Shown one piece after another: positions 13,301-27,200 of a stretch of 64,000 bases of DNA. Under the pieces are notes generated by a model. It saw nothing but the letters and a program-made list of their open reading frames with translations. It made no database searches and was not told the DNA's origin. How positions within the stretch are numbered: position 1 is the stretch's first letter; each line of letters starts with the position of its first letter. A program made the translations under genes and the position numbers. Source of the DNA: Hofstenia miamia (lineage: Eukaryota > Xenacoelomorpha > Acoela > Hofsteniidae); the NCBI GenBank assembly GCA_900660155.1, contig CABFPE010000031.1, positions 495,672-559,671 of the forward strand, in the 5' to 3' direction.

Positions 13301-16300
13301 GCTAAGTTTAGATGAACGTTGCAGTGATTTTGAAAAAATCAGTTTATCTCATGATGATGATAGTGATGAGGTTATGAGTATTATTTCTGAAGATATAGAT
13401 TTCTGTGATATTGTCAATGAAAAGGAAAAGATTTCAATGCTATATAGCGATAATGTTAGTAAATCTGACATTGAAAGTGTTGATATTCAGGTAACTGATA
13501 GTTTGGAAGTAAATATCATAGAAAATGTTTCATGTGAAGCTGCACTTTCAGATTGTGAATTTGAAAATATTTCCGATATTGATAAGGAAATTGAAAGCAA
13601 GAATCTTAATGTTGAAGATATTGTTGTTTCACTTGTAAAATCCGACACAAAAGAAGTATCAATGCTTTGCAAATCATCAATTGAATCAGATTCAAAATTG
13701 AGTTCTTCAAACATCACTGAAATTGATAGTGAAAATCTTTCTGATGTTTCATTTGAAACAGATTTGAAGTATCTTAATCAGTCTGGTGTCGTTGAGCAAT
13801 TTGCAAAAGCTGAATGTGAAGAACTTATTTCAAGCTCATTTGCACCATCTTTTAGCTCAAGTGAAGATACTGAAGATACTCTAGCTACCCACATTAAATT
13901 GGATGTTGAATCTATTGAGAAAAATACTGAAATAGTCGACATTACAGCAGAAATTTCAAGTGATGAAGAAAGTATAAACATCTGTGATTCTGCTTCTAGT
14001 ACTAATGAAGAAATTATGTTTGATCTGTCTATTGAGAAAGAAAATATTGATATTGAATTTAAAGAAAATTCAGTTATTGAATCAAATCTAAATGCGGACT
14101 TGAATGAAAGCACTGAGGTAGTTTCTAATGCTGCTGTGGTACTAAAATCCTCATCTGATTCATATGAAAATATAAATGTTTTAATGAAATTAATAGATGA
14201 GGAAAATGACTTGCCTAATGATAATGATGACTCACTTAAACCCACATCAGTTGAAAGAGATGTGTTGAATTTTTCAAATGTTTATAATACTGAAGCATCA
14301 CTGCTAAGTTTAGATGAACGTTGCAGTGATTTTGAAAAACTCAGTTTATCTCATGATGATGATAGTGATGAGGTTATGAATATTATTTCTGAAGATATAG
14401 ATTTCTGTGATATTTTCAATGAAAAGGAAAAGATTTCAATGCTATATAGCGATAGTGTTAGCAAATCTGATATTGAAAGTGTTGATATTGAGGTAACCAA
14501 TAGTTTAGAAGTAAATATCATAGAAAATGTTGCATGTGAAGCTGCACTTTCAGATGGTGAATTTGAAAATATTTCCGATATTGATAATGAAATTGAAAGC
14601 AAGAATCTTAATGTTGAAGATATTATTGTTTCACTTGCTAAGTCAGACACAAATGAAGTATCACTGCTTTGCAAATCATCAATTGAATCAGATTCAAAAT
14701 TGACTTCTTCAACCATCACTGAAACTGATAGTGAAAATCTTTCTGATGTTTCATTTGAAACAGATTTGAAGCATCTTAATCAGTCTGGTGTCGTTGAGCA
14801 ATTTGCAAAAGCTGAATGTGAAGATTTTATTTTAAGCTCATTTGCACCATCTTTTAGCTCAAGTGAAGATACTGAAAATACTTTAGTTAATGACATTAAA
14901 TTGGATGTTGAATCTATTGAGAAAAATACTTTAGTAGTAGACATTACAACAGAAATTTCAAGTGATGAAGAAAGTATAAACATCTGTGATTCTGCTTCTA
15001 GTACTAATGAAGAAATTATGTTTGATCTGTCTATTGAGAAAGAAAATATTGATATTGAATTTAAAGAAAGTTCAGCTATTGAATCAAATCTAAATGCGGA
15101 CTTGAATGAAAGCACTGAGGCAGTTTCTAATGCTGCTGTGGTAATAAAATCCTCATCTGATTCATTTGAAAATATAAATGTTTTAATGAAATTAATAGAT
15201 GAGGAAATGGACTTGCCTAATGATAATGATGACTCACTTGAACCCACATCAGTTGAAAGAGATGTGTTGAATTTTTCAAATGTTTATAATACTACTTATA
15301 ATGTTGAGGCTGCACTGTTGAGTTTAGATGAAAACTTAACAAATTTGGTTCATGACTCTCATGATGCTGATGAGATTCTAAGTATTATTTCTGAAGATAT
15401 AAATTTTTGTGATATTGTCAATGAAAAGGAAAAGATTTCAATGCTATATAGCGATAGTGTTAGCAAATCTGATATTGAAAGTGTTGATATTGAGGTAACC
15501 AATAGTTTAGAAGTAAATATCATAGAAAATGTTTCATGTGAAGCTGCACTTTCAGATGGTGAATTTGAAAATATTTCCGATATTGATAATGAAATTGAAA
15601 GCAAGAATCTTAATGTTGAAGATATTGTTGTTTCACTTGTAAAATCCGACACAAAAGAAGTATCACCACTTTGCAAATCATCAATTGAATCAGATTCAAA
15701 ATTGACTTCTTCAAACATCACTGAAATTGACAGTGAAAATCTTTCTGATGTTTCATTTGAAACAGATTTGAAGCATCTTAATCAGTCTGGTGTCGTTGAG
15801 CAATTTGCAAAAGCTGAATGTGAAGAACTTATTTCAAGCTCATTTGCACCATCTTTTAGCTCAAGTGAAGATACTGAAGATACTCTAGCTACCCACATTA
15901 AATTGGATGTTGAATCTATTGAGAAAAATACTGAAATAGTCGACATTACAGCAGAAATTTCAAGTGATGAAGAAAGTATAAACATCTGTGATTCTGCTTC
16001 TAGTACTAATGAAGAAATTATGTTTGATCTGTCTATTGAGAAAGAAAATATTGATATTGAATTTAAAGAAAGTTCAGCTATTGAATCAAATCTAAATGCG
16101 GACTTGAATGAAAGCACTGAGGCAGTTTCTAATGCTGCTGTGGTAATAAAATCCTCATCTGATTCATTTGAAAATATAAATGTTTTAATGAAATTAATAG
16201 ATGAGGAAATGGACTTGCCTAATGATAATGATGACTCACTTGAACCCACATCAGTTGAAAGAGATGTGTTGAATTTTTCAAATGTTTATAATACTGAAGC

Positions 16301-19300
16301 ATCACTGCTAAGTTTAGATGAACGTTGCAGTGATTTTGAAAAAATCAGTTTATCTCATGATGATGATAGTGATGAGGTTATGAGTATTATTTCTGAAGAT
16401 ATAGATTTCTGTGATATTGTCAATGAAAAGGAAAAGATTTCAATGCTATATAGCGATAGTGTTAGCAAATCTGACATTGAAAGTGTTGATATTCAGGTAA
16501 CTGATAGTTTGGAAGTAAATATCATAGAAAATGTTTCATGTGAAGCTGCACTTTCAGATGGTGAATTTGAAAATATTTCCGATATTGATAATGAAATTGA
16601 AAGCAAGAATCTTAATGTTGAAGATATTATTGTTTCACTTGCTAAGTCAGACACAAATGAAGTATCACTGCTTTGCAAATCATCAATTGAATCAGATTCA
16701 AAATTGACTTCTTCAAACATCACTGAAATTGATAGTGAAAATCTTTCTGATGTTTCATTTGAAACATATTTGAAGCATCCTAGTCTGTCTGGTATGGTTG
16801 AGCAATTTGCCAAAGCTGAATGTGAAGAACTTATTTCAAGTTCATTTGCACCATCTTTTAGCTCAAGTGAAGATACTGAAGATACTCTAGCTACCCACAT
16901 TAAATTGGATGTTGAATCTATTCAGAAAAATACTTTAGTAGTCGACATTACAACAGAAATTTCAAGTGATGAAGAAAGTATAAACATCTGTGATTCTGCT
17001 TCTAGTACTAATGAAGAAATTATGTTTGATCTGTCAATTGAAAAAGAAAATATTGATATTGAATTTAAAGAAAGTTCAGCCATTGAATCACATATAAATA
17101 AGCAAGAGTTTTTTCATACTGAACATTTTAATGATGAATGCATTAGCCCTGACACTGAAGGGAGTGAAAAATCTTCCTGTCAAAAATTTCTTGAACATTC
17201 ATTATCAACATTTAGTGATGATTTGCAACCAATTGATATTCAGTTTCAAGAACTTTTGAACATTAATGATTCACAAGTGCATTGCTCCAACGATTTTATA
17301 GAGGAAACCTTGATTTGCCAGGCTATGCCAAACAATGATGTGATGGATAGTAAAGATCTAATATCTCCAGATTTCCCATACTTTTCACTGGAGTCATTAG
17401 AATGTAATGAAATAAGTACAAAGTTAAAAAGTGAGTCTTCAATCAATTTTGAAGATTATGTTTTTGAAGAGGAATTCCAATCAATAGATAAAAGCAGCAC
17501 ACACTTACCACAATACAACGTATTTGAACCTTTGACATGTAATATTGCTGATGGTGATAAAAACTCACTTCAAAGGGCTAATGGAGTGGTTATCAACAAA
17601 TCATCATCTGCATCTTATTTTGTAGATGGTGTTCTTGAAGAAATTCTGCACATTGAAGATTCTAATTTACAGACTAAGAGTTTGGCAAATACAGAACAAC
17701 TAGCTAATGTCAATATCGCCAATGCCAAGGAAATTGTAGATTCTGATTATGCTCCTGAGGTGGATGTGAGTGAAGCTAATGAGTCTGCTGATGTGTATGG
17801 AAATGCTATTCAAATTGAATCTAAGGAAGAATTTGATGAGCAATTTTCATTGAAACAAGATAGTTCTAGTGATGCTGAAAGCTTGACTATGTCTATTTCC
17901 GATGAAGAGGAAACTGTTCAATTTGAGGCTAACTTTGAAGTTGTGGAAGATAACAAATCCACCCAGATAGAACTAGCTGAAACTACATCAGCTACAGAAA
18001 ATGATATTGACCTTAATCTGTCAGAAGTACATGAAACCTTTGAAAAGCAGGACATTTCTGTTGAAAGTACTTCAAGTGATGAGGATGTAATTTCTGATGT
18101 TCAAACAGCCTTAATGAATCTGAATGAACCTTTAACATCTGTTATTACTGAAGGTGACAAAAAACCATCTGAAATTGATAGTGGAATTGTTATCAGTAAA
18201 TTATTTGCTCCATCAGAGTTTGTAGATCATATTGCAGAGGAAATCCTAAACATTGAAGTTTCTGATTTAGAAACAAAGAGTTTGGCAAATACAGAAGAAC
18301 TAGCTAATGTTAATATCGCCAATGCCAAGGAAATTGTAGATTCTGATTATGCTCCTGAGGTGGATGTGAGTGAAGCTAATGAGTCTGCTGATGTTTATCG
18401 AGATGCTATTCAAATTGAATCTAAGGAAGAATTTGATGAGCAATTTTCATTGAAACAAGATAGTTCTAGTGATGCTGAAAGCTTGACTATGTCTATTTCC
18501 GATGAAGAGGAAACTGTTCAATTTGAGGCTAACTTTGAAGTTGTGGAAGATAACAAATCCACCCAGATAGAACTAGCTGAAACTACATCAGCTACAGAAA
18601 ATGATATTGACCTTAATCTGTCAGAAGTACATGAAACCTTTGAAAAGCAGGACATTTCTGTTGAAAGTACTTCAAGTGATGAGGATGTAATTTCTGATGT
18701 TCAAACAGCCATAATGAATCTGAATGAACCTTTAACATCTGTTATTACTGAAGGTGACAAAAAACCATCTGAAATTGATAATGGAATTGTTATCAGTAAA
18801 TTATTTGCTCCATCAGAGTTTCTAGATCATATTGCANAAGTACATGAAACCTTTGAAAAGCAGGACATTTCTGTTGAAAGTACTTCAAGTGATGAGGACG
18901 TAATTTCTGATGTCCAAGCACCCATAATAGATCTGAATGAACCTTTAACATCTATTATTACTGAAGGTGACAAAAAACCATCTGAAATTGATAGTGGAAT
19001 TGTTATCAGTAAATTATTAGCTCCATCAGAGTTTGTCGATCATATTCCAGAGGAAATTCTAAACATTGAAGTTTCTGCTTTAGAAACACAGAGTTTTGCA
19101 AATACAGAAGAACTAGCTAATGTCAATAACGCCATTGCCAACGAAATCGTAGATTCTGATTATGCTCCTGCGGTTGATGTAAATGAAGAGAAAAGCACTG
19201 CTGATGTTTATGGAGATTTTATTGAAATTGAATCTAAAGAATATTTTGATGAACAATTGAACGAAGATCGTGCTACTGATAATGAAAGTTTAAATAGTCT

Positions 19301-19758
19301 TATTTCAGATGATGAAGAAACTACTCACTTTGAGCGTAACTTAGAAGTTATGGATGATATGAAATCAACCCAGATAGAACTAGCTGAAACTTCATCAGTA
19401 ACAGAAACTGATTTTAGCTTTAATTTATCCGAAGTCTTTGAAAATTTTGAAAAGGCGGAAATTTCACTTGATAATGTTTCATATCCTGAAAATGTCTTGC
19501 CTGATAGCATTTCTGATGTTTCACTTTCGAGTGCTTTGAGTAATACATTTGATTCTGAAATTTTATCAGAGCATACCTTATTCAAAAATACAGAGATTTC
19601 TAAGGAAACCACAATTGTTAGTGAACAGAAAACTGTTGGAAGTAATTTCACAGAAACAGTAGAAAGCTCTTCATCTGCAAATTATTATTCAATTAACAAA
19701 GAATCTTGTAATCTGGAAGATGATGAAAACATTGTACTGGTGTCATCTGAGAAGAAAG
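40..19758 (+). CDS. Giant exon: 12 Ig domains, acidic region, 334-aa and 200-aa repeat arrays
   Basis: An uninterrupted frame of about 6,570 codons. Ig domains lie at approximately 66-345, 525-813, 915-1205, 1317-1608, 1707-2015, 2047-2343, 2370-2660, 2691-2970, 3036-3330, 3447-3740, 3756-4050 and 4068-4356. Most show the C-strand Trp motif (for example WYKDGK, WFKDGK, WYKDGN) and several show D-x-G-x-Y before the F strand. Domains 3 to 8 resemble each other most. A CPSC/CAAC pair follows at 4509-4562. From 4356 to 8270 the sequence is unique, acidic and Ser/Asn/Glu-rich, probably disordered. Nine 1002-bp units (8275-17093) and a 600-bp repeat array (from about 17640) follow. The donor is taken after 19758 (AAAG^GTTTTT), because the next exon resumes an Ig domain in phase 1. 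Single Ns at 8443 and 18837 mark contig joins inside repeats, so the true length is uncertain. Confidence 0.9.
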
Positions 19759-22700
19759 GTTTTTATTACTATCTTAGTGGCTGTTAGTAAAGAATGTTTT
19801 AGGAAATCCTCCAATTATCATTCAATTTGAAGAAGTAAAGAATGTGATGATTGGTCGCACTCTTGAAATTGAAATGAAGTTCACTTCAGACTCTACCTGT
19901 TCTACTGTGTGGATTCACAACAACTCNNNNNNNNNNNNNNNNNNNNNNNNNNNNNNNNNNNNNNNNNNNNNNNNNNNNNNNNNNNNNNNNNNNNNNNNNN
20001 NNNNNNNNNNNNNNNNNNNNNNNNNNNNNNNNNNNNNNNNNNNNNNNNNNNNNNNNNNNNNNNNNNNNNNNNNNNNNNNNNNNNNNNNNNNNNNNNNNNN
20101 NNNNNNNNNNNNNNNNNNNNNNNNNNNNNNNNNNNNNNNNNNNNNNNNNNNNNNNNNNNNNNNNNNNNNNNNNNNNNNNNNNNNNNNNNNNNNNNNNNNN
20201 NNNNNNNNNNNNNNNNNNNNNNNNNNNNNNNNNNNNNNNNNNNNNNNNNNNNNNNNNNNNNNNNNNNNNNNNNNNNNNNNNNNNNNNNNNNNNNNNNNNN
20301 NNNNNNNNNNNNNNNNNNNNNNNNNNNNNNNNNNNNNNNNNNNNNNNNNNNNNNNNNNNNNNNNNNNNNNNNNNNNNNNNNNNNNNNNNNNNNNNNNNNN
20401 NNNNNNNNNNNNNNNNNNNNNNNNNNNNNNNNNNNNNNNNNNNNNNNNNNNNNNNNNNNNNNNNNNNNNNNNNNNNNNNNNNNNNNNNNNNNNNNNNNNN
20501 NNNNNNNNNNNNNNNNNNNNNNNNNNNNNNNNNNNNNNNNNNNNNNNNNNNNNNNNNNNNNNNNNNNNNNNNNNNNNNNNNNNNNNNNNNNNNNNNNNNN
20601 NNNNNNNNNNNNNNNNNNNNNNNNNNNNNNNNNNNNNNNNNNNNNNNNNNNNNNNNNNNNNNNNNNNNNNNNNNNNNNNNNNNNNNNNNNNNNNNNNNNN
20701 NNNNNNNNNNNNNNNNNNNNNNNNNNNNNNNNNNNNNNNNNNNNNNNNNNNNNNNNNNNNNNNNNNNNNNNNNNNNNNNNNNNNNNNNNNNNNNNNNNNN
20801 NNNNNNNNNNNNNNNNNNNNNNNNNNNNNNNNNNNNNNNNNNNNNNNNNNNNNNNNNNNNNNNNNNNNNNNNNNNNNNNNNNNNNNNNNNNNNCTAATGA
20901 GACTGCTGATGTTTATGGAGATGCTATTCAAATTGAATCTAAGGAAGAATTTGATGAGCAATATTCATTGAAACAAGATAGTTCTAGTGATGCTGAAAGC
21001 TTGACTATGTCTATTTCAGATGAAGAGGAAACAGTTCAATTTGAGGCTAACTTTGAGGTTGTGGAAGATAATAAATCCACCCAGATAGAACTAGCTGAAA
21101 CTACATCAGCTACAGAAAATGATATTGACCTTAATCTATCAGAAGTACATGAAACCTTTGAAAAGCAGGACATTTCTGTTGAAAGTACTTCAAGTGATGA
21201 GGACGTAATTTCTGATGTCCAAGCACCCATAATAGATCTGAATGAACCTTTAACATCTATTATTACTGAAGGTGACAAAAAACCATCTGAAATTGATAGT
21301 GGAATTGTTATCAGTAAATTATTAGCTCCATCAGAGTTTGTAGATCATATTCCAGAGGAAATTCTAAACATTGAAGTTTCTGATTTAGAAACACAGAGTT
21401 TGGCAAATACAGAAGAACTAGCTAATGTCAATAACACTATTGCCAAGGAAATCGTAGATTCTGATTATGCTCCTGAGGTAGATGTGAGTGAAACTAATGA
21501 GACTGCTGATGTTTATGGAGATGCTATTCAAATTGAATCTAAGGAAGAATTTGATGAGCAATATTCATTAAAACACGATATTTCTAGTGATGCTGAAAGC
21601 TTGACTATGTCTATTTCAGATGAAGAGGAAACTGTTCAATTTGAGGCTAACTTTGAAGTTGTGGAAGATAATAAATCCACTCAGATAGAACTAGCTGAAA
21701 CTACATCAACTACAGAAAGTGATATTGACCTTAATCTATCAGAAGTACATGAAACCTTTGAAAAGCAGGACATTTCTGTTGAAAGTACTTCAAGTGATGA
21801 GGACGTAATTTCTGATGTCCAAGCACCCATAATAGATCTGAATGAACCTTTAACATCTATTATTACTGAAGGTGACAAAAAACCATCTGAAATTGATAGT
21901 GGAATTGTTATCAGTAAATTATTAGCTCCATCAGAGTTTGTAGATCATATTCCAGAGGAAATTCTAAACATTGAAGTTTCTGATTTAGAAACACAGAGTT
22001 TGGCAAATACAGAAGAACTAGCTAATGTCAATAACACTATTGCCAAGGAAATTGTAGATTCTGATTATGCTCCTGAGGTAGATGTGAGTGAAACTAATGA
22101 GACTGCTGATGTTTATGGAGATGCTATTCAAATTGAATCTAAGGAAGAATTTGATGAGCAATATTCATTAAAACACGATATTTCTAGTGATGCTGAAAGC
22201 TTGACTATGTCTATTTCAGATCAAGAGGAAACTGTTCAATTTGAGGCTAACTTTGAAGTTGTGGAAGATAATAAATCCACTCAGATAGAACTAGCTGAAA
22301 CTACATCAACTACAGAAAGTGATATTGACCTTAATCTATCAGAAGTACATGAAACCTTTGAAAAGCAGGACATTTCTGTTGAAAGTACTTCAAGTGATGA
22401 GGACGTAATTTCTGATGTCCAAGCACCCATAATAGATCTGAATGAACCTTTAACATCTATTATTACTGAAGGTGACAAAAAACCATCTGAAATTGATAGT
22501 GGAATTGTTATCAGTAAATTATTAGCTCCATCAGAGTTTGTAGATCATATTCCAGAGGAAATTCTAAACATTGAAGTTTCTGATTTAGAAACACAGAGTT
22601 TGGCAAATACAGAAGAACTAGCTAATGTCAATAACACTATTGCCAAGGAAATTGTAGATTCTGATTATGCTCCTGAGGTAGATGTGAGTAAAGCTAATGA

Positions 22701-24189
22701 GACTGCTGACGTTTATGGAGATGCTATTGAAATTGAATCTAAGGAAGAATTTGATGAGCAATATTCATTAAAACAAGATATTTCTAGTGATGCTGAAAGC
22801 TTGACTATGTCTATTGCAGATCAAGAGGAAACTGTTCAATTTGAGGCTAACTTTGAAGCTGTGGAAGATAATAAATCCACCCAGATAGAACTAGCTGAAT
22901 CTACATCAGCTACAGAAAATGATATTGACCTTAATCTATCAGAAGTACATGAAANAGAAAAGCACTGCTGATGTTTATGGAGATTTTATTGAAATTGAAT
23001 CTAAAGAATATTTTGATGAACAATTGAACGAAGATCGTGCTACTGATAATGAAAGTTCAAATAGTCTTATTTCAGATGATGAAGAAACTACTCACTTTGA
23101 GCGTAACTTAGAAGTTATGGATGATATGAAATCAACCCAGATAGAACTAGCTGAAACTTCATCAGTAACAGAAACTGATTTTAACTTTAATTTATCCGAA
23201 GTCTTTGAAAATTTTGAAAAGGCGGAAATTTCACTTGATAATGTTTCATATCCTGAAAATGTCTTGCCTGATAGCATTTCTGATGTTTCACTTTCGAGTG
23301 CTTTGAGTAATACATTTGATTCTGAAATTTTATCAGAGCATACCTTATTCAAAAATACAGAGATTTCTAAGGAAACCACAATTGTTAGTGAACAGAAAAC
23401 TGTTGGAAGTAATTTCACAGAAACAGTAGAAAGCTCTTCATCTGCAAATTATTATTCAATTAACAAAGAATCTTGTAATCTGGAAGATGATGAAAACATT
23501 GTACTGGTGTCATCTGAGAAGAAAGGTTTTTATTACTATCTTAGTGGCTGTTAGTAAAGAATGTTTTAGGAAATCCTCCAATTATCATTCAATTTGAAGA
23601 AGTAAAGAATGTGATGATTGGTCGCACTCTTGAAATTGAAATGAAGTTCACTTCAGACTCTACCTGTTCTACTGTGTGGATTCACAACAACTCCGAGGTT
23701 TGTCTTCCTTACATTTTTTACTTTTGCCACACTAGCATGTAGTTTCATCTAAGCACAATTTTTTTCTATAATTTTCAAATATATTACATTTATAAAGGTT
23801 TATTTTTGTTAGGAAATCACTTGATTTACAACAACTAAGGCAGTGTAAGCACTAATGAGATAATGCTGAAATGAGAAGCATGAAATATATTATTACATTT
23901 CTCGTGTTTCTTTAATTATACTGTTAAAAAATGTTCCAATTGCCTATGCACATATAAATACATATGGAACGAAATTTTGGAAAATAGAATTTCACTGTCG
24001 TCATCTTTAGAAGGTGGATGAAGAATATTACTGTACAGAATGCATAAGCGAGAGTGTGTTCCTTTCAAAGCTTTATATCAAGAACTGTCATTCGAAAAAC
24101 GCCGGAATGTACTTATTGAATGTTTCAAATGAATTCGGTCATGATGAAGCAGAATGCGCGGTTTTTATAGGTAAGACTTTTAATCCGTG

Positions 24190-24228
<39 letters not shown>

Positions 24229-27200
24229 TATGAATCCATTTTATTTTTTAAATCATTTCAGTATGTCCTGTGAATATAGATTGCTAGTATTCTAAAATAT
24301 AAAGTACTGAATTAAGCGGAATTGGGATAATCACTGAATGAAATTCGCTAAGAAAACGTTTGGTAAAGGAAATAATACCCTTATCGCAGCAATCTTTGCT
24401 TCATTTCTGACGTATATTTTTGAACGACCTAAAATGATTTCCATGTCAACAAAAGATATTTTTTTNTTTTTTTACTTGTTGACTAAAAGTTGTTACTGCT
24501 ACTTAAAAACTCAAATATAGTTTACACTTTTGTGAAATTTTGAAATTGATTAAAAGCGCAGTTATGCTTACAAGTTGTTTTTCACGTTTTCACTTGGCCA
24601 ATAAATTCCCTTTAAACTCGAGAAATCTAGATGCATAAGCCGGCCTCCATTTGTGGAATCGGATATTTTTGCATGGCTTGAACTGTTCAATAATTTTTTC
24701 GGATGCAAAACCGCAAATATTTGTTTGAGTTCATTGCAGGCGAAATATTTAGTCCTAATTGAAAGAAATGGCCTTCCTTGCAAACATCTTCATTGACGTT
24801 TTCTAGTGAAATCTTAATATTATTTTAGGAATTGTATTATTTTTTATCATTTTAAGATTAAAATTTGTTCAAGCTTTTCAAGTGATTTAGCATTTGGATT
24901 GCTTTGACTTTTCCTAAATTGCATTAGAAACTTTATATGCACTTAAATCTTGTTGCGATTGCGATTGTTGTCATACTTATAGTATTATAAGCATTATCGT
25001 ACTTATGCGCAGTTTATGCACAATTGCATATAGTTCTTCACAATGGCTCGTAATTATATGCAATTATATATATATATATATATATACTGTATATATATAT
25101 ATATAAATCTATAAACTCAATAGAATAGTTGTATTATATGTATATATTATTTCAAGTTACGTGGTAATTTCAATGTGTATTTTTCGTCTTAAAAATGAGT
25201 TTTTCAATTGTTCAAGCTTGGGAAAAAATACATGAAATAATGGCATTTGAGACTTTCCTTCATTGATTCTCATCGAATTCCACAATATCAAAAAAAATTG
25301 TTGGAAGAACAATGAATTCTGAATATAGTCGATGCATCCAGAGATTTTTCTCCAAGTTGAGTAAAACTTTATGTTAAGAAATAAATTGTTTAGGACATTA
25401 TTTAGAGCAATGGTTTGCTTTGAATATGGTTTAGTTCTGCATTAATATAATTTTTAGGTTAATTTTTTATGTTTTTTATGTCAATTATTTTATTTTAAAG
25501 AATGTATTCTGGTCGCCCTATTCATAGGATACTTTTCATTTAAGCCATGAAGTGATACAAGTAAAATTTTATTTATCAGAATTTAATTATTAAGCAAAAA
25601 GACATGGTGAAGGTGATGATAATACAGTATACATAAGCGCATTGAATAAGTGCACACTGTGAATTCCTCAATCGAGCTTAAGTCTTTATGCTTCCTTCAT
25701 GGAATTTTGCGCCAGATAGAGGGGGCATTTGGAAGAGACAAAATTTAATTCCTTGCACCTAAACGATTTCCAGTATTAATATTAACCTAGACAATTTTTG
25801 TATAAATTTATGTTTTGACATTCATTTTTTGGACTATTAAAATAAGATTTATCCATTAGAAACAGGAATATCGTATTTGCATTTCTCTATTTATTGTATC
25901 ACATTTTGAGGTATACAACTCCACAAAATTTTAACGGATGTTGCTTTTGATGAATAAACATTTATTTATATAGTGTTATCTTTAAAATATATGATATTAA
26001 GAATTAATTTAGATATTCTTAGACAATGTAATTCGAATAAATATTTATTAAAAAATTTATTAATACTTAAATAAGATAATTATGCCATTCGTAAACTCGC
26101 TGTTTATTGTGAGAAGTCTTTTATGTTAATCACTCATTTCACTCGTTTCCAGTCCGGCCCGGTCCTGAAAATTTGCAGTCCTTCCCTAAAATTACATGCG
26201 AAGTTTAGGAATTTATTCTTCTTTTTTATTTCAATACAATACATTTCAAAATTTATATTTAAAATACTATACATGCAACCTATACTGTATAACTGTTAAG
26301 AAAATTCAGTGAACAAAGGGCCGAATATATGTACAGTATATACGTATAATAGGCCAATGCGTATAGGAAGTCTTATCTGAGTTTAAAGTTTAAATTGGTC
26401 CGAAATTTTCTTCCTAAAAATTTGCATTGGTTCGTTATTTCAATTTATCAGTCCGGTCCAGTCCAGTGCCAAAAAATCCGGACAACTTCCAGCTCTGGTT
26501 TTTACCTTCAACCATATTGAGAATACCTGCATTCGAAACTTTTGTTACATTGCTAAAATTATAGCTTTGAAAATGAAATACGTTTATTACAAATAACAAT
26601 AGATATATTCCATTTTAAGGTATTAATTAAAACTAATTCACTAAATTTGAAATTTGAATTACACATTACTTAGTTATCGAAGTTTTGTAATTTATTTTAA
26701 GAGTCCTTTGAATTTTGGAATTTATTTTCTATTGCCATGCCATGTGGAATTCAGTTTTGGGTTAAACTGGCACTTTGATTTGAACACGCATTTACGTACT
26801 TGCTTTTTATGTCGTTTTGAAGGCACCAACCGATTTCACATATTTTCAAACAGTTTTCTCTAATGATTTCGCAAATTTGATAGTCGTGGGACTTTGGCAC
26901 ATCTCTTCGAGAATATGTTCTCATGCAATTATCAGGCTCTTCGTAAGCTAGAAACTTTTTTTTTCAAAAAATTTTTGCTCTACCATCATAACAGAGACTA
27001 ACTTTTATGTCTATGAATATGTACCTTATAATTTTTGGGAGAACCTCTTGCAAAATGTAATTAGGTTTTAGACAACAGCTAATAAATATTTGTTTTATAA
27101 TAGTTTTGGAAAAAATAAATTGAACCGCTCTCGTTCGAAATTTTTTAGGACCACAGCTGTAATGGTGAGCATTTATGCTAAGGTGTGCTGCTGTGTCGCA

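Larger units (their letters stand above)
19189..19926 (+). other. First copy of an assembly-duplicated exon end (duplicate of 22956-23693)
   Basis: This 738-bp stretch includes the last 570 bp of the giant exon, the 44-bp intron and 124 bp of the next exon. It matches 22956-23693 at a constant offset of 3767 with only about two visible substitutions, one changing TTTAAATAG to TTCAAATAG and one changing TTTAGC to TTTAAC. It stops exactly at the N gap. The simplest explanation is two allelic contigs of one locus placed in series. Confidence 0.85.

Noticed and set aside
8477-16900. Regularly spaced minus-strand open frames of 76-155 codons inside the 1002-bp array
   Set aside because: They repeat with the sense units and arise from the sense codon bias (TCA/GAA-rich codons leave few antisense stops). 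No start context or family match.
19844-20971. Open frames running through the 967-N gap
   Set aside because: Unknown bases carry no stops; these frames are artefacts of the gap.
22919-23554. A separate short gene starting near 22919
   Set aside because: It is the duplicated end of the giant exon placed out of frame after the single-N join at 22955.
26154-26510. A transposon bounded by CAGTCCGG-type motifs in the 5.2-kb intron
   Set aside because: The two GC-rich blocks are mostly in direct orientation, with no clear inverted ends or target duplication; recorded only as repeat-like.
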